From Fimbriimonadaceae bacterium (GTDB taxonomy: Bacteria; Armatimonadota; Fimbriimonadia; Fimbriimonadales; Fimbriimonadaceae): a stretch of DNA of 64,000 nt. Every line of letters begins with the position of its first letter. Position 1 is the first letter of the stretch. Below the pieces are notes generated by a model. The model saw only the letters and a program-made list of their open reading frames with translations. It had not been told where the DNA came from and did not search any database. Positions 1 through 8,503 of this stretch are shown piece by piece. The stretch covers positions 1 to 64,000 of the forward strand of contig JAHBTE010000001.1 in NCBI GenBank assembly GCA_019638675.1, read 5' to 3'. The translations under genes were made by a program, and so were the position numbers.

Positions 1-1
1 C

Positions 2-589
2 GTTTATACGGAAATCGAATACAAGTCTTATAGAGGTAGAGCTCTGCAAACTAGAGTTGTAACCGAAATCTCTCCAACCTATGATCCTAAGGTGCTGGAA
101 CGTCGGCTCTGCTACTACGATGCAACGCGGAACACATACGCCATTTGGAGTTACGGTCATCTCGGAACAAAAGCAGATATTTCCATGCTCCAAACTCTGA
201 AGAAAGTTGTCCGACCCGATGATGCGATACTGGCCCAACTGGCGGAAGAAGCGGAATACGCAGCAACAAATGGAGTTTCAGCCGCAGTATCTCGATGGCG
301 ACCGTTCCTCTCGCTCGCATCGGTCGCAACTTCGACTGGAAATATACAAGCGATCTTGAGCTCCGGGGCAAAGTACAACGAACACAACTACTCCATCACA
401 GAACCAACTCCCGGTGATTACCATCTCAGCCGAGTTGACTTCTACGGAGAACGCCCGAGCGGTGCTGCTCTGCTGATTACGGATTGGTCAATAGCAGTGT
501 ATGAATCGAGTTTGCCAACGACAGTGAACTTTACGTTTAATCCCGGAACTGCCAAGCCTATGGCGAACTCAATTTTCCAAGGCAAATAA
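2..589 (+). CDS. hypothetical protein, 5' end outside window
   Basis: The reading frame is open from base 2 and ends at a TAA at 587-589, so the gene begins before the window. The visible 195 residues start with VYTEIEYKSYRGRAL. A GTG at 92 is in frame but the coding pattern continues upstream of it, so it is probably internal. I recognise no domain. The visible part has no membrane segment and looks like a mixed soluble or exported protein rich in Ser, Thr and Tyr. It converges with the next gene, overlapping its 3' end by 21 bases, and a perfect 14-bp inverted repeat lies 32 bases after its stop. Function unknown. Confidence 0.6.
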   Translation, partial: VYTEIEYKSYRGRALQTRVVTEISPTYDPKVLERRLCYYDATRNTYAIWSYGHLGTKADISMLQTLKKVVRPDDAILAQLAEEAEYAATNGVSAAVSRWRPFLSLASVATSTGNIQAILSSGAKYNEHNYSITEPTPGDYHLSRVDFYGERPSGAALLITDWSIAVYESSLPTTVNFTFNPGTAKPMANSIFQGK

Positions 590-952
590 ACCTTCGGAAA
601 ACTCTTCCCAGGCATCTTCCGTTGGCGGGCCGACCAAGACAAGGTCGGCCCGCCAAGCAAATTCTCTATTAAACGGCCACTGCTCAGGATTTCCCTGTAT
701 CACTTTTTTGGAAAGACTGGGAGGAAGAGCCGCCTCAATCTCCTCCGACCTAACCCCAAGATTAAGCAAACGCCAGTCAAACTGATCGCCAAAGTCGGCT
801 CGGAGCAAGCGGCACCATAGCTCTACATTGGTCAGCTGGTCAGCTTCATAAAATCCAATAACTGCACTGGGAATGGAATTGGTTGGATGCCCTGCCCAGT
901 TGGCGCAAAAACCAGTGACTCGTTCTGTCACATAACCTTTACGCCAAAGCAT
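569..952 (-). CDS. small hypothetical protein
   Basis: A 127-residue frame starting MLWRKGYVTERV and ending in an acidic tail (EEFSEGLFALEN). No family is recognised. There is no signal peptide or membrane helix; Trp-rich stretches such as FAWRADL and PEQWPFNREF suggest a small folded cytoplasmic protein. It starts 4 bases after the end of the AIM24-family gene upstream, which supports co-transcription with it. Its last 7 codons overlap the convergent first gene, and a strong palindrome (622-656) falls within its coding sequence. Such an overlap is unusual, so the gene is likely but not certain. Confidence 0.5.
   Translation of the reverse strand: MLWRKGYVTERVTGFCANWAGHPTNSIPSAVIGFYEADQLTNVELWCRLLRADFGDQFDWRLLNLGVRSEEIEAALPPSLSKKVIQGNPEQWPFNREFAWRADLVLVGPPTEDAWEEFSEGLFALEN
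622..656 (+). terminator. perfect 14-bp GC-rich stem-loop after the first gene
   Basis: TTGGCGGGCCGACC at 622-635 pairs exactly with 643-656 around a 7-base loop. It sits 32 bases downstream of the stop of the plus-strand gene but inside the 3' part of the convergent minus-strand gene. No T-run follows on the plus strand (GCAAATTCTC), so it would be an imperfect intrinsic terminator or a 3'-end stabiliser. Confidence 0.45.
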
Positions 953-956
953 GATC

Positions 957-1616
957 TTAGCCCCTTGTTGGCATCATTGCGATCAAGGCAGACAGGGTTC
1001 TGGTTTGGGTGTAAACCGTGCCAGGGCCGACCATTTCCGCAACAATGCCTTCACCGCTCGTTACTGAACCAAGAAGGCTTCTTGTAGCTTTTCGTAAGTT
1101 GTAACCCATCCCGGCCGAAAATGCCACCAGGTGCCCGGTATCTACTATATATGGCTGGCCGCCAGCCAGTTCAATTGGGTGAATCGCGCCATAACTACTG
1201 AGTAGCAGGAGTCCGGGCCCGCTGATTTGCGACATAAACATTCCTTCCCCACCAAAGAATCCTTTCATACTTGCCTGCGTTTGGTAATCCAGCCGCACAT
1301 CCCCCGCCAAAAAAGCACCACTTGTGACGATAAGTGGTCTAGAAGAAACGTCCACTTGCACGATGTCTCCTGGAAAGCCTGGAGCCAAAATCACTTCACC
1401 CGGCCCGTTTTGAGCGGTAAATGTAGTCTGAAAAGCACTCTCACCGGTAAGCAAACGACCGAACATTTTGCCCAGTCCACCGCTGATTTTTGAATCTAAA
1501 TGTACGTTTGCCGACATGCTCATCATCGCGCCGCTTTCCGCGCGGATCGTCTCGCTGGCTTCGAGCATAATTCGCGCAACCGCAAATTCCGGCTTAAATA
1601 AAATCTCATGCTGCAT
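957..1616 (-). CDS. AIM24 / TIGR00266 family protein
   Basis: 219 residues resembling the AIM24 (DUF124, TIGR00266) family, a beta-rich fold related to the tryptophan RNA-binding attenuator shape and found in many bacteria without a firmly known role. Family-like features are AESGAMMSMSANV near residue 28, LTGESAFQTTF near 58, the repeated Gly-turn segments GEVILAPGFPGDIVQVDV near 73-90 and GEGMFMSQISGPG near 124, and a final GPGTVYTQTRT. Length matches the family. No signal peptide, so cytoplasmic. It is followed 4 bases later by the small hypothetical gene. Family assignment is good; the cellular role is unknown. Confidence 0.8.
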   Translation of the reverse strand: MQHEILFKPEFAVARIMLEASETIRAESGAMMSMSANVHLDSKISGGLGKMFGRLLTGESAFQTTFTAQNGPGEVILAPGFPGDIVQVDVSSRPLIVTSGAFLAGDVRLDYQTQASMKGFFGGEGMFMSQISGPGLLLLSSYGAIHPIELAGGQPYIVDTGHLVAFSAGMGYNLRKATRSLLGSVTSGEGIVAEMVGPGTVYTQTRTLSALIAMMPTRG

Positions 1617-1646
1617 TCCGCCAGTTTACAGCTATGCCGAGGCGGA

Positions 1647-3260
1647 TTATTTTTCCTTTTTCAAAACCACGGTACACATTTCATTCACATAGACTTCCTT
1701 GCCTTCCAAAAACTTGCCAGATGGAACGGCGAGCATCACGATCAAAGTTCGGGAAGATGGCAGTTCATCAAAGTCTGGGTCTGCCAGTTCCCGATCCAAC
1801 ATTCCAATATGAGCGAGCCCGCGCTTTTGCACGAGAGCTGGAGTTTTGAGCTGATCATTCACCACATACGGCCAATAATGCGAAATCTCGGCCCCGATGT
1901 CCAGGTCAACTTGGCTAACTTTGAGATCGAATTCTTTGAGTTTTGTCGCCTCAGAAATTCTTAACGCGGTTCTAATCAACCGAGCGGAGGAAAGCAAGCT
2001 GGTTAATCGATAGTCGAACATCTCACCTTCGATTTCCGCCATGCCGTTGATCTCTTCAAAGGTCAAACTCTCTAAATAGTCAAGCAGTTTTTTGATGTCA
2101 GTTTCGGGCTCAATTTTGCCATCCATTTTCTTCACGCCACGCCAGTTACCAGTGAATTCGGGATAGCGCTGACCATACAGGTAAGGCACCATCCAGCCAT
2201 CTTCTGTGAGCTTCACCCGAACTTTTTTCAGTTTGTCGAACCCTTCAAGTGTTTTTGTGTATTCGGGATGGTTCCGACCAACGTCGAGCCAGGCAACTGT
2301 GTTCCACTTGTGCTTAATGGCAAGAGTCTGAAAAATATTCATCCCCTCAACTCCCCAGAAAATGGTTTGTTTTGGATTGAATTCTTCCTTAGCAAGAGAA
2401 TCCGGGACAATGTCTTTGCCTTCATTTGGATCCTCAAGCCAGCCATACGTGCTGACTGAGATTGATCCCATGAGCTTAGTCTTCGTCTTCCCGACAAGCC
2501 TCATGAAAATAGTTGCCGCCCCATATTTAGCAACTGAAAAAGTAATAGTCGGAACCGCCTCATCCACAACCATCTCGTCGTAGACGTTCTTGATTTCCGT
2601 CCACCACATCAATTCGTTCTTATCGCTAGGAGGTGCGCCATTGAACGCGTTTGCGAGGATACTTCGTGCTTCGCCTGTCACGGGCAAAACCCCTTCGCCG
2701 GATTGGGTTTGCGCCATGCGAGCCGCAAGCGATCCCGCATCGCTATTCAACAGGCAAGACATCACCGCTCGGTTTTCCGGGCGAATAAGAGAAACAAGAA
2801 CACTCCGCTCGAACATGAGACGCTCTCTTTCTTTGGTTGGAATTTGATCCATCGAAAGTTGTAGCAACCGACTCGCTTCATTGTTCAGCTCAGTAGTGGA
2901 TTTCGACCAATTCGCCCGAGCGATTTCCTGCATCTTTTGAATGCCGATTTGCAGTTTCATGCGCAGAGTCATCCCGGCATCGGAATTCGGCCCGGCGATA
3001 AAAACCTTCTTCAGCTTTTCGTCTACTTCAAAATTCAGGCAGAGTTCCTTGCAGGTTCGTTTGAGTAAAGCCAATTTATCGGTGCCTGGGTTTGAAAAAT
3101 AATAAACCATTGGGCGTTCGCCAATCGCCCGATCCATCACCAGGCGGTATTCCGAGCCTTCAAACTGCTCCGCAGCGAAATCGCCAAAAATAGACCATTC
3201 TAATTTTGGTTCAGGGGCAGTTTGCTGAACCAAAACGCTCGCTAATAAAACGCTCAGCAT
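1647..3260 (-). CDS. exported protein of unknown function, tandem paralogue A
   Basis: 537 residues starting MLSVLLASVLVQQ, a short hydrophobic stretch with no Lys or Arg before it. An in-frame TAA lies 12 bases upstream of this ATG, so no longer signal peptide is possible. The rest is soluble: a small domain to about residue 90 (MVYYFSNPG, VFIAGPN), an alpha-helical middle, and a C-terminal part ending YVNEMCTVVLKKEK. It is clearly paralogous to the gene upstream (3270-4919), sharing the N-terminus, the segment FxNPGxxxxxLxxxCxEL, and a WRGVKKMDG/WREVIGFING segment. The two are 9 bases apart and probably one operon. I recognise no known family. A periplasmic or surface role is inferred from the leader only. 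Confidence 0.7.
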   Translation of the reverse strand: MLSVLLASVLVQQTAPEPKLEWSIFGDFAAEQFEGSEYRLVMDRAIGERPMVYYFSNPGTDKLALLKRTCKELCLNFEVDEKLKKVFIAGPNSDAGMTLRMKLQIGIQKMQEIARANWSKSTTELNNEASRLLQLSMDQIPTKERERLMFERSVLVSLIRPENRAVMSCLLNSDAGSLAARMAQTQSGEGVLPVTGEARSILANAFNGAPPSDKNELMWWTEIKNVYDEMVVDEAVPTITFSVAKYGAATIFMRLVGKTKTKLMGSISVSTYGWLEDPNEGKDIVPDSLAKEEFNPKQTIFWGVEGMNIFQTLAIKHKWNTVAWLDVGRNHPEYTKTLEGFDKLKKVRVKLTEDGWMVPYLYGQRYPEFTGNWRGVKKMDGKIEPETDIKKLLDYLESLTFEEINGMAEIEGEMFDYRLTSLLSSARLIRTALRISEATKLKEFDLKVSQVDLDIGAEISHYWPYVVNDQLKTPALVQKRGLAHIGMLDRELADPDFDELPSSRTLIVMLAVPSGKFLEGKEVYVNEMCTVVLKKEK

Positions 3261-3269
3261 AATAACATT

Positions 3270-4919
3270 TTACAACCCGTTCTCTATCGGAGCCCTCGGT
3301 TTTCCAAAGTAAATTCTTACGGCATAGTACTTGAGTGGGCTCTGGTAAACGATTTCGTCACTTTCAATATGAACCGACAAGTAATCATCCACGTATTCCA
3401 ATACAATAGAAATCTGTTCTCGCTTTCGCAGATTCTCGTTTCCCTGTAAAGTTGGGTACCACTCCTTCATATGCTCATTTGCAAAGAACAAATCAAAACT
3501 ACGCCGTGCAGCACTTGATAACTCGGCAACCTTGAATCTGTTTTTATTCGGATTACCTCTAGCAATATTCTCTAATATTGCTGCCTGCACCAATAAAGGG
3601 TCAGTTTGTAGCCAAACCGCGTGATCACTAAATAGTCTTACCGGCTCAATCGCTAACTGGGCTTGAACAACCCGCTCGGGAGACCTTTTGGATAGCCATT
3701 CCTCTAGCCAATGTCTTGTAAACCCATCGACTTTAGTACCATTAATAAATCCAATTACCTCTCTCCAATCCCCAAAATATTGCGGATACAAATTATTCCT
3801 ATCGTTGATTCTTAGCCAATTATCCTCACTGATAGTGGCGTCGAATGTTTCCAGGTTAAACGAATCAACCGGGAACGACAGTGAACGGGTGGGAGGCAGT
3901 AGCCAACTCACCGAGTTACCCCTAGTTGCAAAGCAAATCTCAGCAATTGAATTAATTGTCACCGATCCGGGTGTCAGGTGTCGATCAGGGTTCTTCATCA
4001 CATCAGAAAAAATTCTAAACATTTCCTTCGTTGACATGCGTTTCAACTCGGCTTCTTGTTTAGACTCCCTGTCTACCCATGATCTCGCAAAAATTTTCGA
4101 CCGCTCCACACTAGCAATTTCAATCGTAATCTGTAGATGATCAAAACTTATTAGTTTAAACCAACACGTCACCTGATGCTCTCCAGAAATCAATTCAAAA
4201 AAATCTTTTGATTCTTTTTCTTTGCGGGCCGCAATTTCTGCACGTTCATTTTCATCGGGATTTCGCAATAGATCAAAACTGCGTCCATGCTGGAGGCCCT
4301 GCTCATACAACTTCGCCAGTTCAACTTTTGCTCGTGACCCAAGTGGAACCTGTATCCTGTGCTCTAGACTCTTTGATAACTGAGTTGCTATCGCTTCTGG
4401 CTGGATATCTAATAACTGCGCTACTTGCACCCGGCTTATTGGATTCAACTGCATTTCCAGACTAAACGCTTTTCCATGTATTATTGATTTTTCATAGTTG
4501 CTGAGATTGTCTGATCCTAATTGTCGAAGTAATTCATCTAGTTCCTTGACCGCACTCGCTTGTAAATCCAGTTCCGTAGCTGATTGTTTTCTCGCATTTA
4601 GAATGGTGGCAAGCGCACTCACCCGAATCTGTTCCGAGACTCTATCCAAGGGTCCGTTGATAAAGATTTTCTTTCTCTCTGGGTCGATGTAGCAACCCAA
4701 ATCCAACTCATCACAAGCTCGTACTAAGTCGGAAATACCATCGCCTGGATTCCCAAAATAAAAAACGACTGGGCGACCAGCAATTGTCTTACTCATATCC
4801 AGCTTGTAACCGCTATCTTTGACTAAGTCATTGGCAAAATCTTCAAATACTTTGAGCAGGAGCTTATGTTCAGGTTCACCCTGCTGAACCAAAACGCTCG
4901 CCAATAAAACGCTCAGCAT
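3270..4919 (-). CDS. exported protein of unknown function, tandem paralogue B
   Basis: 549 residues beginning MLSVLLASVLVQQ, identical over 13 residues to the downstream paralogue and likewise fixed by an in-frame TAA 12 bases upstream. It shares VVFYFGNPGDG near residue 50, the K-K-I-F-I-N-G-P strand near 85, and a similar helical middle, but the rest has diverged strongly. It is visibly more AT-rich than its neighbour. Its start is divergent from the MATE exporter, so 4920-4991 should hold both promoters. No catalytic motif is seen. The pair looks like an old tandem duplication under different selection. Function unknown. Confidence 0.7.
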   Translation of the reverse strand: MLSVLLASVLVQQGEPEHKLLLKVFEDFANDLVKDSGYKLDMSKTIAGRPVVFYFGNPGDGISDLVRACDELDLGCYIDPERKKIFINGPLDRVSEQIRVSALATILNARKQSATELDLQASAVKELDELLRQLGSDNLSNYEKSIIHGKAFSLEMQLNPISRVQVAQLLDIQPEAIATQLSKSLEHRIQVPLGSRAKVELAKLYEQGLQHGRSFDLLRNPDENERAEIAARKEKESKDFFELISGEHQVTCWFKLISFDHLQITIEIASVERSKIFARSWVDRESKQEAELKRMSTKEMFRIFSDVMKNPDRHLTPGSVTINSIAEICFATRGNSVSWLLPPTRSLSFPVDSFNLETFDATISEDNWLRINDRNNLYPQYFGDWREVIGFINGTKVDGFTRHWLEEWLSKRSPERVVQAQLAIEPVRLFSDHAVWLQTDPLLVQAAILENIARGNPNKNRFKVAELSSAARRSFDLFFANEHMKEWYPTLQGNENLRKREQISIVLEYVDDYLSVHIESDEIVYQSPLKYYAVRIYFGKPRAPIENGL

Positions 4920-4964
4920 GATCGAATTTTACAACAGGAATCCCGCCAAGTCACAAATTAAAAA

Positions 4965-4985
4965 ATGTCAAACGACGTAGACTAA
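4965..4985 (+). other. six-codon mini-ORF repeating the MATE start
   Basis: ATG TCA AAC GAC GTA GAC TAA encodes MSNDVD and ends 6 bases before the GTG start of the MATE gene, whose product begins MSNDEP. The two stretches (AAAAATGTCAAACGACG and AAAAATACGTGTCGAACGACG) look like a local duplication of the translation start. It could be a leader peptide or only a scar of duplication. Confidence 0.35.
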
Positions 4986-4991
4986 AAATAC

Positions 4992-6470
4992 GTGTCGAAC
5001 GACGAGCCAGAGATTATCAAACAAGCGGAAGAAAGCCCGCTCAGCACAGTATGGAAACTCGCATGGCCCGCCGTTGCGCTCAACGCACTCCAAACCATTA
5101 ACTCTCTACTCGACAGCTATTTTGTCAGCCACCTAGAAGGCGATGCCCTCACCGCAATCGGTGCGGCCACGACCACTTTATTCCTTCTGATCTCGCTCAG
5201 TATGGCGGTTGGCGTTGCTTCCACCGCAATGGTTGCTCGGGCTTATGGAGAAGGTGACCCCACCAAATACCGAGAAGCCAACCGCAAGTGCCTCGGATTT
5301 GCGATCCTTTCCGCGCTGATTCTCACGATTGTCGCGGTTCCCTTTGCGCCAACCGCTGCGGCATTTTTGATTCCTGGTGATGCGCCACATGCCGCTCGGT
5401 TAATGGCCCAGTATTTGGGAATCGTCACTCTGGTTTTGATCCCTTCGTTTATCATTCAAACGCTCGCCGGATCGTTGCGCGGCATTGGGGACACCAAGTC
5501 TCCGATGGTGATCTCGGGTCTGCAAATCGGACTGCATATAGTTCTGAACTACCTGCTGATTTTTCCAACCACGCGCTACCACTTTCACATTCCAACGAGT
5601 GTCTTGGGCAACATAACTTTTCCGGAGATTAGTTTCTTTTTCACAACTCCCGGTGCGGGAATGGGGCTCAACGGTGCCGCCCTTGCCCTGGTTCTCTCCG
5701 CATGGATATCTGCGCTGATCTATCTCATTTCCACCACTCGCACCCCGCTTGGTGAAGTGTGGCGAATCAAGTTCCCGGGCATGGATTGGGTGAAGCGCAT
5801 CTTTAATCTTGCCGCTCCCGCCGGCCTGATGTCCGTTGTCCGAGTGACTTCGCTCATGGCCTTCACCAGCATTCTCACGCAGGTTCCAAATGGCAAATTT
5901 GCGATTGGCGCAATCCGGCCAGGGTTCAGCATCGAAGCTCTTGCCTTTATGCCTTCGTTTGGATTGGCGATTGCCGCGTCTGCGTTGGTCGGTCAATCCT
6001 TGGGAGCCAAAGACCCCGCGCGAGCGAAAAAACTCGGCTGGATTGCCGCCCACCAAGCGGGAATCGTGAGCACCGTCGCGGCAATCTTCATTTTTATATT
6101 CGCCGACCCCATCACCCACAACGTGCTTCAAGGTCAGCCGGAATATGCGGCTCAGGCCGCCAGTTACCTGCGTCATGTGTGCACCACGGAAACGCTTTTC
6201 GGCTATGCCATGGTTCTGCTGAGCGCGATGCAAGGGGCGGGCGACACCAAACGCCCGTTCTGGCTCACCCTCATTGGTATGTGGATCATCCGGGTTCCGC
6301 TCGCGATGTTCATGTCGCTGGAAGTTATCAAACTGGGCGTGGTTTCAATCCCAGGGCTCGGCATGGGCGCCGACGGAGCTTGGACAACGCTGGCGATCAC
6401 GCAAGCGGTTCAGGGGATTGCGTGTATTGTTCTGTGGCAACAAGGCAAGTGGGCGTTCGCGAAGGTTTAG
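4992..6470 (+). CDS. MATE family multidrug/cation exporter
   Basis: 492-residue integral membrane protein of the MATE (MatE, NorM/DinF) family, which exports cationic compounds using a Na+ or H+ gradient across the cytoplasmic membrane. It has about 12 hydrophobic segments in two halves. Family signatures include WKLAWPAVALNALQTINSLL near residue 22, the repeated GxGDTKSPMVIS near 167 and GAGDTKRPFWLT near 415, and SALVGQSLGAKDPARAKK near 327. The start is GTG at 4992 and no better start lies in frame. The DUF2971 gene follows 5 bases after its stop. Substrate cannot be told from sequence. Confidence 0.92.
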   Translation: MSNDEPEIIKQAEESPLSTVWKLAWPAVALNALQTINSLLDSYFVSHLEGDALTAIGAATTTLFLLISLSMAVGVASTAMVARAYGEGDPTKYREANRKCLGFAILSALILTIVAVPFAPTAAAFLIPGDAPHAARLMAQYLGIVTLVLIPSFIIQTLAGSLRGIGDTKSPMVISGLQIGLHIVLNYLLIFPTTRYHFHIPTSVLGNITFPEISFFFTTPGAGMGLNGAALALVLSAWISALIYLISTTRTPLGEVWRIKFPGMDWVKRIFNLAAPAGLMSVVRVTSLMAFTSILTQVPNGKFAIGAIRPGFSIEALAFMPSFGLAIAASALVGQSLGAKDPARAKKLGWIAAHQAGIVSTVAAIFIFIFADPITHNVLQGQPEYAAQAASYLRHVCTTETLFGYAMVLLSAMQGAGDTKRPFWLTLIGMWIIRVPLAMFMSLEVIKLGVVSIPGLGMGADGAWTTLAITQAVQGIACIVLWQQGKWAFAKV

Positions 6471-6475
6471 TGTAA

Positions 6476-7261
6476 ATGGAAGAAGCTCAACTTTTCTACA
6501 AGTTATGTACATTGGATAGGTTCAGGCAAATGTTGGTAAATAAGTCGATCTGGGTATCTTCAGTCCTAGAATTCAATGATTGCATGGAAGCTATGTGTAG
6601 TTATAGTGATGCTGACATCAACCGACAGAATCTAAGTAAGCAAAGTCAAAGACTTAACTTTGAAGATGAAGTTAGAAGAGAACTGTTCCTTGATCGTGTA
6701 GAAAGTCTGAGGCAAGCTAAAAGACGGCGCGAATATTTCTCCGATTACGGAGCACTTTGCCTGACTACAAATATCACCTCCTCAACCATGTGGGGGCACT
6801 ATGCCGATGGTGGAAGGGGAATTGCAATCGCATTAACTAAAGCAGATGATCCTTTGGTCAAAGGACTTGGCCCGTACAGAATCAGATATTCTGACGAAAA
6901 TAATGTCTTATCCTCAGACCCAACTGATAAAGAGATCATCGATACACTCTGCACCAAGTCTAGCGAATGGGAATACGAAGAAGAATGGAGATTCTTATTT
7001 AGGGGATTTACTAACAAAATGGGTAGCCATTACGACTTTTTTCCTGATAATATCAAACAGATTGTTTTTGGGCCACGATGCGATTCTGAAGAAGCAAAGG
7101 GTATTTTTGAGTACGTTAAAGTGCACTTCCCTCATTGCGAGATGCACATGGTATATCCTAAATCAAATAGCTTCAGATTAAGATTAGTTCCTGTCAATAC
7201 TCGATTTGACTTAACTGATATTCATTGGATGAATTCGAAAGAAGGAGATGATTTTATTTAG
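6476..7261 (+). CDS. DUF2971 domain protein
   Basis: 261 residues matching the DUF2971 pattern: LYKLCTLDRF-like opening, FNDCMEA near residue 35, ALCLTTNITSSTMWGHYADG near 92 with the typical MWxHYA core, a GIAIAL strand, and WEYEEEWRFLF near 165. The family is of unknown biochemical function; members often occur in variable or defence-associated gene neighbourhoods. The gene is markedly more AT-rich than the MATE gene 5 bases upstream and the glycosyltransferase downstream, suggesting separate acquisition. No membrane segments. It converges with the glycosyltransferase gene, leaving 24 bases between them. Confidence 0.85.
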   Translation: MEEAQLFYKLCTLDRFRQMLVNKSIWVSSVLEFNDCMEAMCSYSDADINRQNLSKQSQRLNFEDEVRRELFLDRVESLRQAKRRREYFSDYGALCLTTNITSSTMWGHYADGGRGIAIALTKADDPLVKGLGPYRIRYSDENNVLSSDPTDKEIIDTLCTKSSEWEYEEEWRFLFRGFTNKMGSHYDFFPDNIKQIVFGPRCDSEEAKGIFEYVKVHFPHCEMHMVYPKSNSFRLRLVPVNTRFDLTDIHWMNSKEGDDFI

Positions 7262-7285
7262 TGTCGTGCTGATTGAATTTTTTTG

Positions 7286-8473
7286 CTAATAAATCCCGAA
7301 TACATCAACAAACCGCTCGCCAATCGCCTGAATGTCGAACGTCCGTTCGGCATAACCACGGGCGTTAGACCCCATAGCTTTCAAGCCATCCGCATCCGCC
7401 ATCATCTCCCGCGCGGCGGCAACAAACCCATCCGCATCGGTGGGAGCGACCACCCGGCCTGCGCCGTGATCGGCAACAATCCTCGCCGCCAGGTTTTCCG
7501 GCGGAACCGCGAGCAACACGCCGCGACCCGCGCAAAGGTAACTCAGCACCTTGCTCGGAACGCTGAAAACGCCCGCGTCCGGTTCCAGAATCGCGACGAG
7601 AACATCCGCCGAACCCATTACCTCGGGCAAATCATCAAACGGTTGGAACGGCAGGAGCACCAGGTTTTCTAATCCTAACTCTTCTTTGCGCTGCTTGAGG
7701 TAGTCCATCCCTCGGCCCTGGCTGATCACTACTGTGCGAACGTCGGCTTCTTCTCGAAACGCCTCAGCAACCTTCACCAGAAGTTCTGGGTTGTGCTTCA
7801 TGCCGATGGTGCCGCTGTAAATGAAGTTACGGGTTTTATCCAACCCGTGCTTTTTGCCCCAACTATTCACGCGATTGGTGAGTGGCATTTCTTCCAACGG
7901 CGCCCAGTTTTCGATCACGGTAACAGGGCACTTTACCTGTGGAATGTGCTCCCGAAATGCTTCAGAAATCAACACGATTGCATCGCTGCTCTTCAGCAGT
8001 TTGCCTTCAAAAGAGTGCATGTATTGCCCGACCAGCGAGCCAACACCGAACCAGCGACCACCAAGGATTCGCTTTGCCGCTTCGCCGAATAAATCTTGCA
8101 CCCAAAAGACGAACTTCGCATTTTCTCGCCAGCAATACTCTTGGAATGCACTGTTGATGCGAAGTGGCGTATTGGCGGCAAGAATGACATCGGGGCGAAA
8201 TCGTTCGACTTGCTCTAATGCAAGCCGCGCGTGATTGGGATCGTCAACAAAAAAGACCTTGGCAAAATTAGATTTATCAATAACATAGCCAAGATCAATC
8301 CCGATCGCTTCAAACGTGGATGGGTCACTGTCGGTTTTTGCGAGTGCCCCTTGCGGAGTTGCCGAAGTTGACGCGCAATACATATGGAGCACATCATGCC
8401 CCTGAGAAGCCAAATAGCGACTTAATTGAACTTGGAACGGGTGCCCCGCATAGTCATGAACGACAATTCTCAT
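7286..8473 (-). CDS. glycosyltransferase family 4 (WbuB-like)
   Basis: 395 residues with the two-Rossmann GT-B layout of GT4 enzymes, which move a sugar from a nucleotide donor onto an acceptor. Seen: MRIVVHDYAGHPFQVQLSRY at the N-terminus, as in WbuB-like glycosyltransferases; FIYSGTIGMKHNPELLVKV near residue 213 (the usual GNxGxxxxxxxL region); and VPSKVLSYLCAGRGVLLAVP near 303, which fits the donor-binding PSKxxEYMAxG region although the usual E is S. A MATE exporter is nearby but on the other strand. Downstream of nucleotide-sugar genes for fucose and GDP-galactose-type sugars, it probably builds a surface polysaccharide. Acceptor unknown. Confidence 0.88.
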   Translation of the reverse strand: MRIVVHDYAGHPFQVQLSRYLASQGHDVLHMYCASTSATPQGALAKTDSDPSTFEAIGIDLGYVIDKSNFAKVFFVDDPNHARLALEQVERFRPDVILAANTPLRINSAFQEYCWRENAKFVFWVQDLFGEAAKRILGGRWFGVGSLVGQYMHSFEGKLLKSSDAIVLISEAFREHIPQVKCPVTVIENWAPLEEMPLTNRVNSWGKKHGLDKTRNFIYSGTIGMKHNPELLVKVAEAFREEADVRTVVISQGRGMDYLKQRKEELGLENLVLLPFQPFDDLPEVMGSADVLVAILEPDAGVFSVPSKVLSYLCAGRGVLLAVPPENLAARIVADHGAGRVVAPTDADGFVAAAREMMADADGLKAMGSNARGYAERTFDIQAIGERFVDVFGIY

Positions 8474-8503
8474 GCAAAGAACACCCGCACCGTAACCAAA
8501 AGG

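Noticed and set aside
5400-6233. Long minus-strand open frame (277 codons) opposite the MATE gene
   Set aside because: Charged, low-complexity product with no family pattern, lying fully within a clear membrane transporter gene on the other strand; a codon-bias shadow.
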